The position numbers and the translations under genes were made by a program. A stretch of DNA of 64,000 bases, taken from the NCBI GenBank assembly GCA_045646905.1, contig JAZRLP010000019.1:1-64000 (forward strand). The letters are read 5' to 3'. This document shows positions 52,531 through 62,380 of the stretch, one piece after another. The notes beneath the pieces were generated by a model. That model was not told where the DNA came from. It worked only from the letters and a program-made list of their open reading frames with translations, and did no database searches. The DNA is from RGIG4079 sp045646905. Lineage in GTDB: Bacteria > Bacteroidota > Bacteroidia > Bacteroidales > Muribaculaceae. Within the stretch, counting starts at the first letter, position 1; every line of letters starts with the position of its first letter.

Positions 52531-53802
52531 TTAGTCGATGATGTCAAATCCTGTGTAGCGGCGCAAGCACTCGGGCACTACGATGCCTTGAGGTGTTTGG
52601 TTGTTTTCGAGCAATGCCGCCATGATGCGAGGCAAAGCAAGAGCCGAACCGTTGAGAGTGTGGCAAAGACGTGTTTTCTTATCTTCGGCTCGATAACGAC
52701 ATTTCAAACGATTAGCTTGGTATGTCTCAAAGTTTGATACTGAAGAAACTTCGAGCCAACGTTTTTGAGCAGCTGAATATACTTCAAAGTCGAAAGTAAT
52801 TGCCGATGTGAAACTCATGTCACCACCACAAAGACGAAGAATGTGCCAAGGCAAACCGAGTTTTTCGAGCAATCCTTGCACGTGGTCTTTCATCTCTTCA
52901 AGAGCAACATAAGAGTTTTCGGGTTTTTCGATGCGCACGATTTCCACTTTGTCAAATTGGTGTAGGCGGTTCAAGCCACGCACATCTTTACCATAACTAC
53001 CTGCTTCGCGACGGAAACAAGCCGAGTAGGCACAATTCTTAACGGGCAACTTGTCGTCGGTAAGAATCACATCGCGATATATGTTTGTTACAGGAACTTC
53101 GGCTGTGGGGATGAGGTAAAGGTTATCGAGTTGACAGTGGTACATTTGACCTTCTTTGTCGGGCAATTGACCTGTGCCATAACCCGATGCTTCGTTTACT
53201 ACATAGGGAGGTTGCACTTCAATGTAACCTGCTTCACCAGCTTGGTCAAGGAAGAATTGAATGAGGGCTCGTTGCAAGCGAGCACCTTTGCCAATATATA
53301 CAGGGAAACCAGCACCAGTGATTTTTACACCCAAGTCAAAGTCGATGAGGTTGTATTTTTTAGCAAGATCCCAGTGGGGGAGAGCATCTTCGCCAAGGTT
53401 AGGCATTTCGCCACCTTCTTTTTCAACCACATTATCCTCGGCAGTGCGACCTTCGGGCACCATTTCGCAAGGGATATTGGGAATTGAGAGAAGAATATTT
53501 TTGATTTCTTCTTCAATAGCAGCAAGTTGTTCGGCAATACCTTTTTGCGACTCTTTAAGAGCAGCAACAGCATTTTTAGCTTCTTGGGCTTCATCTTTTT
53601 TGCCCTCTTTCATCAATTTGCCAATAGTGGCAGCATACTTATTGAGCTCGGCAGCTTGATTGTCGTTGTTGAGTTGAAGTTCGCGACGAGTGCCATCGAG
53701 TTCAAGTATTTTAGCAATATCTTCATTAGCGTCAAAACCTTTCACGGCAAGGCGGCTGATGATGTATTGAGGATTCTCTTTAATTTGAGCAATAGTAAGC
53801 AT
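52531..53802 (-). CDS. serS: Seryl-tRNA synthetase
   Basis: 423 residues, the normal length. The N-terminal long coiled-coil arm (about 30-105) binds the tRNA extra arm. The class II core has motif 1 around RALIQFFLDQAGEAGYIEVQPP, motif 2 CFRREAGSYGKDVRGLNRLHQF and motif 3 LNGSALALPRIMAALLENNQ. It charges tRNA-Ser. It follows the YqeY gene after 35 bases and ends before a strong terminator. Confidence 0.98.
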   Translation of the reverse strand: MLTIAQIKENPQYIISRLAVKGFDANEDIAKILELDGTRRELQLNNDNQAAELNKYAATIGKLMKEGKKDEAQEAKNAVAALKESQKGIAEQLAAIEEEIKNILLSIPNIPCEMVPEGRTAEDNVVEKEGGEMPNLGEDALPHWDLAKKYNLIDFDLGVKITGAGFPVYIGKGARLQRALIQFFLDQAGEAGYIEVQPPYVVNEASGYGTGQLPDKEGQMYHCQLDNLYLIPTAEVPVTNIYRDVILTDDKLPVKNCAYSACFRREAGSYGKDVRGLNRLHQFDKVEIVRIEKPENSYVALEEMKDHVQGLLEKLGLPWHILRLCGGDMSFTSAITFDFEVYSAAQKRWLEVSSVSNFETYQANRLKCRYRAEDKKTRLCHTLNGSALALPRIMAALLENNQTPQGIVVPECLRRYTGFDIID

Positions 53803-53837
53803 ATCTAAAATGTTTTATTTGTCAATATTAATGTTGC

Positions 53838-54287
53838 TTAAGCGAGCAATTCTTTTACTTTAGCCGAAATCAATCGACCATCGGCACGACCAGCAAGCAC
53901 CTTGCTTGCTACGCCCATCACTTTACCCATTTCTTTGGCCGATGTAGCACCCACTTGTTCGATAATTTTTTTCAATTCGGCAGTGAGTTCTTCTTCGCTT
54001 AATTGTTTAGGGAGATATTCTTCGATAACAGCAGCTTCGGCAAGTTCGCTTTCGGCAAGTTCGGGACGATTTTGCTCTTCGTAGATGCGAGCGCTTTCTT
54101 TGCGTTGTTTTACCATTTTCACAAGCACTTTCATAGCAGCATCATCGCTCAAAGTGCCGTCGCCACCTTTAGCAGTTTTAGCTTCAAGGAATTCTTTCTT
54201 GATGCCGCGAAGAGCTTCAAGACGCACTTTGTCGCGTGCCAACATGGCAGCCTTAATGTCGGCTCCAATTTTATCAAAAATATCCAT
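53838..54287 (-). CDS. YqeY/GatB-like domain protein
   Basis: 149 residues, the full length of the family. It begins MDIFDKIGADIKAAMLARDKVRLEALRGIKKEF and has the family pattern MVKQRKESARIYEEQNRPELAESE, IEEYLPKQLSEEEL and MGKVMGVASKVLAGRADGRLIS. The fold is that of the tail of GatB; it is assumed to interact with tRNA or translation factors, which agrees with its position directly before serS. Confidence 0.92.
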   Translation of the reverse strand: MDIFDKIGADIKAAMLARDKVRLEALRGIKKEFLEAKTAKGGDGTLSDDAAMKVLVKMVKQRKESARIYEEQNRPELAESELAEAAVIEEYLPKQLSEEELTAELKKIIEQVGATSAKEMGKVMGVASKVLAGRADGRLISAKVKELLA

Positions 54288-54313
54288 AACAATAAGTTTT
54301 TATTTCTAATTTG

Positions 54314-54321
54314 CAAAGATA
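54314..54321 (-). promoter_or_regulatory. Putative -7 element for the yqeY-serS operon
   Basis: TATCTTTG on the minus strand, 26 bases upstream of the start. It is preceded on that strand by a pyrimidine-rich tract (54325-54360, AGAGGAAA-type repeats on the plus strand) instead of a clear TTG. Confidence 0.45.
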
Positions 54322-54432
54322 GTATAAAAAGAGGAAAGAGGAAAAAGGAAAGAGGAAAAATAATTACATAATGGTTTTAAAGTCCCTAACGACCTTAAGG
54401 TCTTTAGAATCATAGCCTCCTCAATAAAATAA

Positions 54433-54463
54433 TATGGGCATTGCCGTCACGGCAACGCCCATA
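54433..54463 (-). terminator. Terminator after the giant amidase gene
   Basis: TATGGGC at 54433-54439 pairs with GCCCATA at 54457-54463, and TTGCCG/CGGCAA continue the stem with one mismatch around a three-base loop. It lies about 30 bases beyond the stop codon. Confidence 0.8.
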
Positions 54464-54494
54464 CAATTAAAAACCAAAATATTTATGAAACAAA

Positions 54495-57400
54495 TTATTT
54501 CTTAATCATGCGAGTTGTTGCTCCTGCTGCGTGAATGATGTAAACACCTGTTGGGAGGTCGCTAACATTAAATTTCACGCGAGTGTCATCAGCTTCAACC
54601 TCTTTTACTAACTGGCCATCAATAGTGAACACTTTCACATCGTCAAGCACAGTCCATGCTTCAAGCGTTACAACACTATTAGCAGGATTAGGATACAAGC
54701 GCAATGTGCCTCTTGCCACATTCACATCTTCTACACCAGTGGTAATCTCGTCTTTTACTTCAATAATACCATCCATTTCTAAATCTCTATAATTCTGGTT
54801 GGTTGTAGTGATGACATACATATCTTTTCCACTTACTGCATTGCGAGTGAGTGGTGCAGAAATGTCATGAACTCCTTCTTGATAAGTAGAACTTACTTTG
54901 ATTATTGGCTCATCATAGATAACCACAGGATAGTTAGCGCTTAATTCCCATTGAATTTTGGCATTCGCTTTATTTGTTAATTTTTCATTTCCAGCCCACA
55001 CGTAGTGTACCTTTATAGGGAAATGTCCTGCTTCAGTGGCTAATGCCGACCAATTTTCACTTCCGGTGTAACCAATACCTTTAAGTTCTGCTTTAGAATA
55101 ATCTTTACCATTGTTGGTGATACGATTGTTGTAACGGCCTACTACTTCGTCGGTCAAAATTGATGCAGCTTGGTAAGGAGTCCAGATGTTTGATTCTACT
55201 GGGTGACCAACACAATCCCAATCTTTAGACTTTCCATAATATCCCATATAACGCACAAGATTATCATTAAAAAATTTCCATTTGATATCCATCGCAACGT
55301 CGTAGAAGTATTTGAAATAACCACCATATTCATCATCATCACCTTCAACATTTGCTTTTTCATCCCAGTGTGTCGATTCTTCTAAGAACACATATCCTGG
55401 ACAATTTTCTGCATCTAATTCAGGATTTGGGAACGATGGATTAACTATGATAGGTGCTTCGCTTTCGTTAGTCTTTTCGACTAATTTACCATCGACAGTT
55501 TTGCGATAAGTAGTGCGAACTAACAATGTGTAGTTATCGTTCTTTCCAGCATTGTAGGTGTAGCGAGTACGTCCATCGGGCGATGTTGTTTCATCGCGAC
55601 CTACGTTAAGACCAAGAATGTCAACGATACGTTTTTGAGTATTTGAATACAACTCTTTGTTAGTTGCATTGCTTTCTTGAACGGCTTCGCTAATCACTTT
55701 ACCTTCTTTATCTTTAAGAATTAAAGTGTAAGTGATATCCCACTCATTTAAGATTTCATCTACTACAGGGAGCGGATCGATACAACCGGTAGCACCAATC
55801 ACGTTAGCTTCGGTAATTGAAATTGGGTTTGTTGGTTTTTCAATATCGCCAATTTTTTGGAATGTACCCATTGGATAGTCTTCATTGCCTACAAGAGATT
55901 CAATGATATTACCAGTTACTGGAATTGCTTCAGCAACATTGCCCATTCCACTACCATCGTTGCTATTAGCATTCCATTGAGGAGATGGAAGGTTGATTTT
56001 GTAAGCAGCCGATTCAGAATCGTTCGCAACGAAATTGAATGTGCGCACTGCACTTGTATAAACTTGTGGTTTATAAGTGTGAGTGAGCTCTACATCTTTC
56101 CACACAAGTGCTTTAGTCGCTTTTGAGAGGTCGCCCGATGGGGTAACATCGTCAAAGTCAACTACCATATACCAGTCGTTTATCACATAGTGGTTACAGT
56201 TATTTGCAGTCATGGTTGCAGGTCCACGATAGAAGCGACCTACTTCTTTCACATTTGATGCAGCATTAAGCACATTTGCTGTTGCTTCATCAACCACAAT
56301 CACATATTTTGTTGCTTTAACAGGCTCATCATTATCATCGCGAAGTGATGCATTGAACACTTCAGGGTTGAGCGAGATGTTGAGTTGTGGATCTAAGGTG
56401 TATTGAGTTACACCATCAACTTCTACCGAAGATTGAGTGAACGCAACATTTACAGGTACTTGAGATGGATATGATGTTACAGTTCTACCTTTACCAGAGA
56501 TTGATTTTGATAAACCTTCGTGATTTGCTGATGAATAGTAATTAACAACCTTGTAGTTGTAAATGCGAGCATAGTCGCCACCATGAGCAAGGTTCTTATG
56601 AGTGTAACTACCTGTTGTGGCTCCACTTGCTATATTTGCTGTACCGGCAAGTTGCCATGTGCTGTTATCTTCCACACGGTTGCCCGATGCGTCACGACGC
56701 ATTGTTTGGTAATAAATTCTATATTGACCGGCTTCACCTTTCCAAGTGATTTCAGCATCTACAGTGCCTGCTGTGTTGTTGCTACCTTCGCTATAGCATT
56801 TGCGAGTCGCAACCACATTAGTTGGTGCTGTATTAGCCAAACCGGTAATAGTATATTCAGAACGAGCATTTGTAGTTGTAACACGATCCGATGTCTTAAC
56901 TGCATATTTCAAAAGACCTTTTTGCATAGATGCAATCCAAAGGTTGCCTGCGTGGTCAAATTCCATCTGGTCAATTTGTTGAGTTCCAGTCAATGCAATA
57001 GTGTAACTCTTTGTAAATGTTGGAGTGCTACCGTTCCATGACACACTATAAACTTGAACATTAATATCGGCTGGAGAACCATCGGTATAAGCGTCAGCTA
57101 TTGCAAATGTTTTATAGTCGGGAGTAATAGCCATACCTCCAATTTGAGTGCCATTTAAACTTGAAATTGTGCTCGAATTAAATTTGAGATTCAAATTGTG
57201 GTCTAACACTATAAATGCAGGAACGTCAGCATTATTTAATCCTTTAAAGCGGTGTTGTGATACGATAACAGCGTTATTTGTAACAAGAATATCACCGTCA
57301 CCATTAGAAAGAAGCCCTTTATAACCTTTAGCTGGGCTATTTGAAACCCAAGAATTGTTTGTTCCAATATCAAATCGTTGAACATGATATGTGGTATTAT

Positions 57401-60400
57401 GGCTACCAAACGCTTTACGATTAGATCCTTCTCCATAAAATGCAATCGCACGTTCAAGAAGTGTATTTCCTGAAACTTTAGTAGTAGTTGCAGAACCAGT
57501 TGGATCATATACCCATACACCAGGGTTTTGATAAGCAAAGTTGGCAATATATACCTTTCCTTGATTTACTTCCAAACGGTTTGAGCGAACAAATCTATTT
57601 GCATTTGTAGAGCCTGATTCATCTTGACCAAATTGTCCGGTAAGAATTTTTGAACCATTTGTTGTTACATCTGGATTAAATTTTTGAAGACCTTGTCCTC
57701 TTGCAGTCATAGTATAGACAGTTCCGAAGTATTTACTTGTTTGGTCGTTATCGATAGCCACACCAATACGTGCATATCTTGTTCCATCGTTGTAAACAAT
57801 TGAATTGTTGCTACCCACTTGTTTTACTTCGTTGTTTGCTTTGTTGTTGATTTTAACAGCCCAAGTGTAGTCACCTTTCAAGATGTCGTAGGCATTAATG
57901 GTTACGGTGTTATCACCTTTTATAATCTTAGTTCTAATTTCGGTTTTAACACCGGTCGATTTGTTTGTAAGCACGATGTAACCGTTATTTTTTGCACCGG
58001 TTGATTTGAACTTGAAGATATAATTGTTGCCACTCTTTGATGATTGCAAATCGTAAGCAAAATAACCCTCTGTTTGAGCTGCTTCAGGGTCTTCTCCTTC
58101 GGGAGTTTCGCCCGGCTCAGCATCAGGATTAGGAGCATTTTCTGGCTCAGGACCTATGCCAGGACCTACATTGGGGTCGGGAGTAGAAGTTGAAGCATGC
58201 AATGTAGAGAGGTCACCTGCTATAGTTACATTCCAAACACCCTCCCATGGAAGAGCGATGTTGCCACCATCTTTATCGGCGATAAGATTTAGGGTACCTC
58301 CATTTGTGATAGCTCCACCCGGAGTGAGGTTACCATTATTAAATGTAGTAGCATCACCTTTGTTTGTTGAGATTTTGAATGCTGTTACATTTTCATTGAG
58401 TGTAACGGTATATTTTGTGCCATCATTTGCAACTTCAACTGCGTTTTCAGTATTCCATGCGCCAAGTTCGGCAGTATTACCTACTATATAAAGAGGTGTA
58501 AGTGGTTTAGGTGTTGTAGTAGAAGCAGTCAATGTAGAGAGGTCACCTGATACAGTGATATTCCACACACCTGCCCATGGAAGAACGAAATTGCTATAAG
58601 AGTGTTGTGCTATCAAATTTATAGTACCACCATTTGTAATAGCATCATTGGTGGTGAGGTTACCAGCATCAAATGCAGTCCAATCACCTGAAACATTTCC
58701 TTTACCTGTAGAAATCTTGAACTCAGTTGTAGGAGCGTTAAGTGTAATAGTATAGTTTTTACCATTGTCGGTAAATTCAACAGCTTTTGCAGGATCCCAA
58801 TTACCAATAGCAGCACTATTACCTACAATATAAAGAGGTACAGGAGGATTGACACCAGTGATTGTTCCTGAACCGTTCGTAACAGTTTGACGCGATGGAT
58901 TTTTAATAGCATACACTAAAAGACCTTGTTGTTTTGAAGCAACATAAAGGTTATTGGCATGGTCAAACGCCATTTGGTCAACACGGTTTGTACCACTTAA
59001 AGGGAATGAGTATTGATGGCTAAATGATGGGGTGTTTCCACTCCAAGCTACCGAATAAACATGCACATTGATGCTTGCTCCGGTATCAGTATCACTTGCA
59101 ATACCTGAAACAATTGCAAATGTATTTTTGTCTTTACTTAATGCCATACCACCTCGTTCTGTACCAAGTAAGGTGTTGTTCCCGCCATTAGCTGATTCTC
59201 CTAAAACATATGAATCGTAAATGATGGCATCGTTGAAACTGACGAGTCCAAAAGCTGGAGCGCCTTTATCATTGCCTCCTGTATATCGGCGTTGTGAAAA
59301 TAATAGGCCTTTATCAGTGGCTAAAATATCACCATCATTCCATAAAACACCATTAAAATTGGTGAGGGTTTTTGAATATGTTGACTGAACAGCGTCATTT
59401 GCTCCAATGTTAAACTCATATGCCCAACGGCTACTAACGTTAGACGGATTAGTAGCATACATTTTACGATTAGTTCCTTCTCCATAGAATGTTACACCAG
59501 TAACTCGTGTTGAATATATATTTGTTGCAGACGCGGTAGAAGCCGATGGATTATATACCCAAATCCCCGGGTTAGTGGTTGAATAGTTTGCGATATAAAC
59601 CTTCCCATTGTTAACGGTTATACGGTTGGCATATCCTCCAGTACCAAATTTTCCTGTTATAACTTTTTTGCCATCGGTAGTAAAGTCGGGATTGAATTTC
59701 TGGATACCTACTCCAAGACCTGTATTGGTGTAGATTGTACCGAAGTTGGCGCTTGTTTCACTATTATCAATAGCTAAACCTAAACAAGCACCTGATGATA
59801 CAACTGAGTTGTCACTATGAATAAGGTCAACTCCTGTTGATTGAGGGTTATCAAGAGCAACAGCCCAAGAATAATTTGCACCATCTTCAAGTTCAGTTGC
59901 ATCAATTGTTACATTGTTTGAGCCTTTTTTGATTGCCCCAGTTTGGATTACAGTTTGCGCTTTTGTTGATGTGTTGGTAAGGATAATTTTACCATTGCTC
60001 ATTGCTCCTGTTGATTTGAACGATGCAGTATAAGTTTCATCATCAACCTTTGTCAATTTTAGACTATATGCATAATGACCTTGTATGGGATCTCCTGCAC
60101 TAGCTTCGCGCATGTCAATATTGAGGTAATTAGTCTCGTTGGCTGTAACAGTTACAGTTTGAGTTACCTCTTTATATCCATTGAGTGAGTGCTTGATTGT
60201 ATATGTGCCGGGGGCTACCTTTTTAAAGAAATAAGCCCCGTTCCATTCGTCATCGGTAGTATAAGTGTCAACAGCAACGCCATTTGAGTTATAAAGCGTA
60301 ACTGTCACATTATTAAGAGGTTTTTTGTTGTCGATTTGGTTGATGGTTTGGTTGGCGTCACGAGTACTTCCTGCACCACCATCTTTTACATAGCTTGTTA

Positions 60401-61400
60401 CTTGATAATAAGGGTGGTCCATCACTACTGAATGGTCACGAACGATACCATAAATTTTACCAAAACTATCCTTTTTGCCCCAACCGAAGTAATCGTTGAT
60501 ACCACGAGCATACATTTCTCCTTCATGGCGACACACATCCCAGTTCATTGCACGGTGAAGACCAGGTTGATATGTGTGGTCATATCCTTCAACCAAAAAT
60601 CCAGGGACTGCATGACGAAGCACAGCATAGTATCCTTTATAAGTTACACCATTAATTGTGGTATAATCATAATGTTCGCTTCCATCATAATACATAAAAT
60701 CTAAGTCTCCTTTTACATAATAAGGATTTCCTTCAGAGTCTTTTCCAGATGGATAATAATTTTGTTTAGGGAAATATCTTTTATAACTTGCGTTATCTGA
60801 ATAGTTATTATCTCGAGGACGAGTTGGGTCATTAAGCCAGTTGAAGTTCATATGCTTATTTGACATAGCATGAGGCCAACAAGCCATTGCCATTTTATCA
60901 CTCTCTTTTACAGATGGATTTCCATCATATCCACGATGTAAAAATAAGCAATGGTTGAGGTGCGTGGGGATATCATGGTCACCAGTAGTTGCATTAGAGT
61001 GAATTGAAATAAACATATCAGCATTCCATGTTTGGGCTTCTGTTGCAATAACTGATAAAGATGGAGAAACTCCACACTTCACATGACTCATGCGAAGATT
61101 GGTTTGACTTGCATTATTAGCTTGTATGGAAGAATTATACGGAACGCCATATTCTTTTAATTTTTCCAATAAGCCAAAGCCTTTTTGTAGGTTGGTGTTT
61201 GACTCATAAAAGTTTGCCGTATCAGCTCCAATAGGAATACGCGAACCATGTTTGATAGTTGATTGAGGACGGTCATCTCCTGTAAATGAGCCGTGCCCTG
61301 GGTTAATGTAGATGCGCACACTGCTTGTGGTTTCTGCAGCCGAAGCGCTCAACGAGAGTGTTGCCGTAATTGCGGCAAGAAGTAAATGTTTTAGTTTCAT
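54495..61400 (-). CDS. Giant secreted N-acetylmuramoyl-L-alanine amidase with T9SS sorting domain
   Basis: About 2301 residues from the start at 61400 (MKLKHLLLAAITATLSLSASA, a signal peptide); the longer frame adds 19 residues that would spoil the signal. Parts in order: Amidase_3 (about 28-320; INPGHG, FYESNTN, ISIHSN and LVEGYDHT); carboxypeptidase-regulatory-like domain (about 357-440); propeller-like region (about 533-840); two SusE/F-like modules (about 853-963 and 967-1068); a Pro/Glu/Asp linker (about 1073-1106); a second propeller-like region (about 1203-1510); fibronectin-like and other beta domains; and a type A sorting domain (about 2223-2301; LYPNPANSVVTLEAW, GVYIIHAAG). It is predicted to degrade peptidoglycan at or outside the cell surface. 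It is more than twice the size of the amidase at 33379 and shares its first four modules. Confidence 0.88.
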   Translation of the reverse strand: MKLKHLLLAAITATLSLSASAAETTSSVRIYINPGHGSFTGDDRPQSTIKHGSRIPIGADTANFYESNTNLQKGFGLLEKLKEYGVPYNSSIQANNASQTNLRMSHVKCGVSPSLSVIATEAQTWNADMFISIHSNATTGDHDIPTHLNHCLFLHRGYDGNPSVKESDKMAMACWPHAMSNKHMNFNWLNDPTRPRDNNYSDNASYKRYFPKQNYYPSGKDSEGNPYYVKGDLDFMYYDGSEHYDYTTINGVTYKGYYAVLRHAVPGFLVEGYDHTYQPGLHRAMNWDVCRHEGEMYARGINDYFGWGKKDSFGKIYGIVRDHSVVMDHPYYQVTSYVKDGGAGSTRDANQTINQIDNKKPLNNVTVTLYNSNGVAVDTYTTDDEWNGAYFFKKVAPGTYTIKHSLNGYKEVTQTVTVTANETNYLNIDMREASAGDPIQGHYAYSLKLTKVDDETYTASFKSTGAMSNGKIILTNTSTKAQTVIQTGAIKKGSNNVTIDATELEDGANYSWAVALDNPQSTGVDLIHSDNSVVSSGACLGLAIDNSETSANFGTIYTNTGLGVGIQKFNPDFTTDGKKVITGKFGTGGYANRITVNNGKVYIANYSTTNPGIWVYNPSASTASATNIYSTRVTGVTFYGEGTNRKMYATNPSNVSSRWAYEFNIGANDAVQSTYSKTLTNFNGVLWNDGDILATDKGLLFSQRRYTGGNDKGAPAFGLVSFNDAIIYDSYVLGESANGGNNTLLGTERGGMALSKDKNTFAIVSGIASDTDTGASINVHVYSVAWSGNTPSFSHQYSFPLSGTNRVDQMAFDHANNLYVASKQQGLLVYAIKNPSRQTVTNGSGTITGVNPPVPLYIVGNSAAIGNWDPAKAVEFTDNGKNYTITLNAPTTEFKISTGKGNVSGDWTAFDAGNLTTNDAITNGGTINLIAQHSYSNFVLPWAGVWNITVSGDLSTLTASTTTPKPLTPLYIVGNTAELGAWNTENAVEVANDGTKYTVTLNENVTAFKISTNKGDATTFNNGNLTPGGAITNGGTLNLIADKDGGNIALPWEGVWNVTIAGDLSTLHASTSTPDPNVGPGIGPEPENAPNPDAEPGETPEGEDPEAAQTEGYFAYDLQSSKSGNNYIFKFKSTGAKNNGYIVLTNKSTGVKTEIRTKIIKGDNTVTINAYDILKGDYTWAVKINNKANNEVKQVGSNNSIVYNDGTRYARIGVAIDNDQTSKYFGTVYTMTARGQGLQKFNPDVTTNGSKILTGQFGQDESGSTNANRFVRSNRLEVNQGKVYIANFAYQNPGVWVYDPTGSATTTKVSGNTLLERAIAFYGEGSNRKAFGSHNTTYHVQRFDIGTNNSWVSNSPAKGYKGLLSNGDGDILVTNNAVIVSQHRFKGLNNADVPAFIVLDHNLNLKFNSSTISSLNGTQIGGMAITPDYKTFAIADAYTDGSPADINVQVYSVSWNGSTPTFTKSYTIALTGTQQIDQMEFDHAGNLWIASMQKGLLKYAVKTSDRVTTTNARSEYTITGLANTAPTNVVATRKCYSEGSNNTAGTVDAEITWKGEAGQYRIYYQTMRRDASGNRVEDNSTWQLAGTANIASGATTGSYTHKNLAHGGDYARIYNYKVVNYYSSANHEGLSKSISGKGRTVTSYPSQVPVNVAFTQSSVEVDGVTQYTLDPQLNISLNPEVFNASLRDDNDEPVKATKYVIVVDEATANVLNAASNVKEVGRFYRGPATMTANNCNHYVINDWYMVVDFDDVTPSGDLSKATKALVWKDVELTHTYKPQVYTSAVRTFNFVANDSESAAYKINLPSPQWNANSNDGSGMGNVAEAIPVTGNIIESLVGNEDYPMGTFQKIGDIEKPTNPISITEANVIGATGCIDPLPVVDEILNEWDITYTLILKDKEGKVISEAVQESNATNKELYSNTQKRIVDILGLNVGRDETTSPDGRTRYTYNAGKNDNYTLLVRTTYRKTVDGKLVEKTNESEAPIIVNPSFPNPELDAENCPGYVFLEESTHWDEKANVEGDDDEYGGYFKYFYDVAMDIKWKFFNDNLVRYMGYYGKSKDWDCVGHPVESNIWTPYQAASILTDEVVGRYNNRITNNGKDYSKAELKGIGYTGSENWSALATEAGHFPIKVHYVWAGNEKLTNKANAKIQWELSANYPVVIYDEPIIKVSSTYQEGVHDISAPLTRNAVSGKDMYVITTTNQNYRDLEMDGIIEVKDEITTGVEDVNVARGTLRLYPNPANSVVTLEAWTVLDDVKVFTIDGQLVKEVEADDTRVKFNVSDLPTGVYIIHAAGATTRMIKK

Positions 61401-61528
61401 AAATAAGGTAATGTCTTGCTTTGCGATTTTTGCCAAAAACACAAAAAACAAAACCATAAAAAGAGAACTCTTTTCATGGTATAATGCTAAGGTTGACTAT
61501 TAATTTATTTGTAGTTAATTATTTTTTG

Positions 61529-61536
61529 CAAATGTA
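61529..61536 (-). promoter_or_regulatory. Putative -7 element for the giant amidase gene
   Basis: TACATTTG on the minus strand, about 128 bases upstream of the start at 61400. The 427-base gap to the next gene otherwise holds only the direct repeat at 61662 and a short palindrome (AGACAAAA ... TTTTGTCT) at about 61621-61656. Confidence 0.4.
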
Positions 61537-61661
61537 TAAATAATACTTTATACATTGTGTAAATGGCGTAAAATTTAACATGATTTAAACGTGGTGTGCG
61601 GCTGTTTCCTGATATTTTATAGACAAAATGATTTTAATAGAGATTTGTTTTTGTCTTATAT

Positions 61662-61741
61662 AAGACAAAAGAACATAAGGACAGGTTTTTAATGGGGTTT
61701 CCATGCGTCAGCCTTATGTCCTTTTGTTCTTATGTCTAAAA
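61662..61741 (+). repeat. 80-base direct repeat, left copy, flanking the GxxExxY gene
   Basis: Matches 62294-62373 over 80 positions with 8 differences and no gaps. The core GGTTTTTAATGGGGTTT is identical. Each copy has complementary ends (AAGGACA/TGTCCTT here) so it can fold into a stem-loop. It ends 86 bases before the gene. Confidence 0.85.
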
Positions 61742-61827
61742 AATAAGACTTTTCTTTTGTTTTTATGTGGGAGAATTAAAAAAGATGTATTAAGTTTGTA
61801 TTTCAATCATCATAAAAACACCTCCAT

Positions 61828-62211
61828 ATGGACAGCAATGAGTTGATAAAGAAAATAATACAGTGTGCTTATAATGTGAGAATGCAATTGTCTGCAGGAT
61901 ATTTGGAATCAATATATAAAAAAGCGTTACTGATAGAACTTCGTGAAAATGGATTGTTGGCAGAAGAGGAGTGGCCTATAACTGTGTTTTATAATGATAT
62001 TGTGGTAGGAGAATATCGCGCAGATATAATAGTGAATAGAGAGGTTATTATAGAATTGAAGGCGGTACAAAATTTACACCAACTACATGAAGCGCAACTC
62101 GTCAACTATTTAACTGCCACAAAGATAGAAAATGGTTTGTTGATTAATTTTGGTGGCGAAAAGCTAGAAATTAAGCGTAAATACCGCACTTATAAAAACA
62201 CAAGTATATAA
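61828..62211 (+). CDS. GxxExxY-family PD-(D/E)XK-like protein
   Basis: 127 residues, the typical length. The naming motif is GYLESIY at about 31-37, and the nuclease-like core is GEYRADIIVNREVIIELKAV (Asp, then ELK), followed by HEAQLVNYLTATKIENGLLINFG. The fold is related to PD-(D/E)XK nucleases, but no activity has been assigned to the family as far as I know. It is alone on the plus strand, with minus-strand neighbours, and lies between two 80-base direct repeats. No good promoter was found; ATG at 61828 is the only sensible start. Confidence 0.9.
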   Translation: MDSNELIKKIIQCAYNVRMQLSAGYLESIYKKALLIELRENGLLAEEEWPITVFYNDIVVGEYRADIIVNREVIIELKAVQNLHQLHEAQLVNYLTATKIENGLLINFGGEKLEIKRKYRTYKNTSI

Positions 62212-62293
62212 GGAAGATCTAAGACAAAAGAACAAGTTTATTGAGGTCATAAAAGACATAGGAACACAAGTATATGTTTTTTATGAGATATAA

Positions 62294-62373
62294 AAGACAC
62301 AAGCACATAAGAACAGGTTTTTAATGGGGTTTCTATGCGTTAGCCTTATGATTTTTTGTTCTTATGTCTAAAA
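62294..62373 (+). repeat. 80-base direct repeat, right copy
   Basis: Second copy, 632 bases to the right of the first. Its ends ATAAGAACA and TGTTCTTAT are a perfect nine-base inverted pair, so it may also work as a terminator for the minus-strand mfd gene, whose stop is eight bases away. A further partial copy of the left end (AAGACAAAAGAACA) lies at 62221-62234. Confidence 0.85.
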
Positions 62374-62380
62374 TCTTGTT

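Noticed and set aside
54325..54360. Purine-rich AGAGGAAA-type tract upstream of the yqeY gene
   Set aside because: Simple low-complexity repeat with no obvious partner or structure; not reported as a regulatory element.
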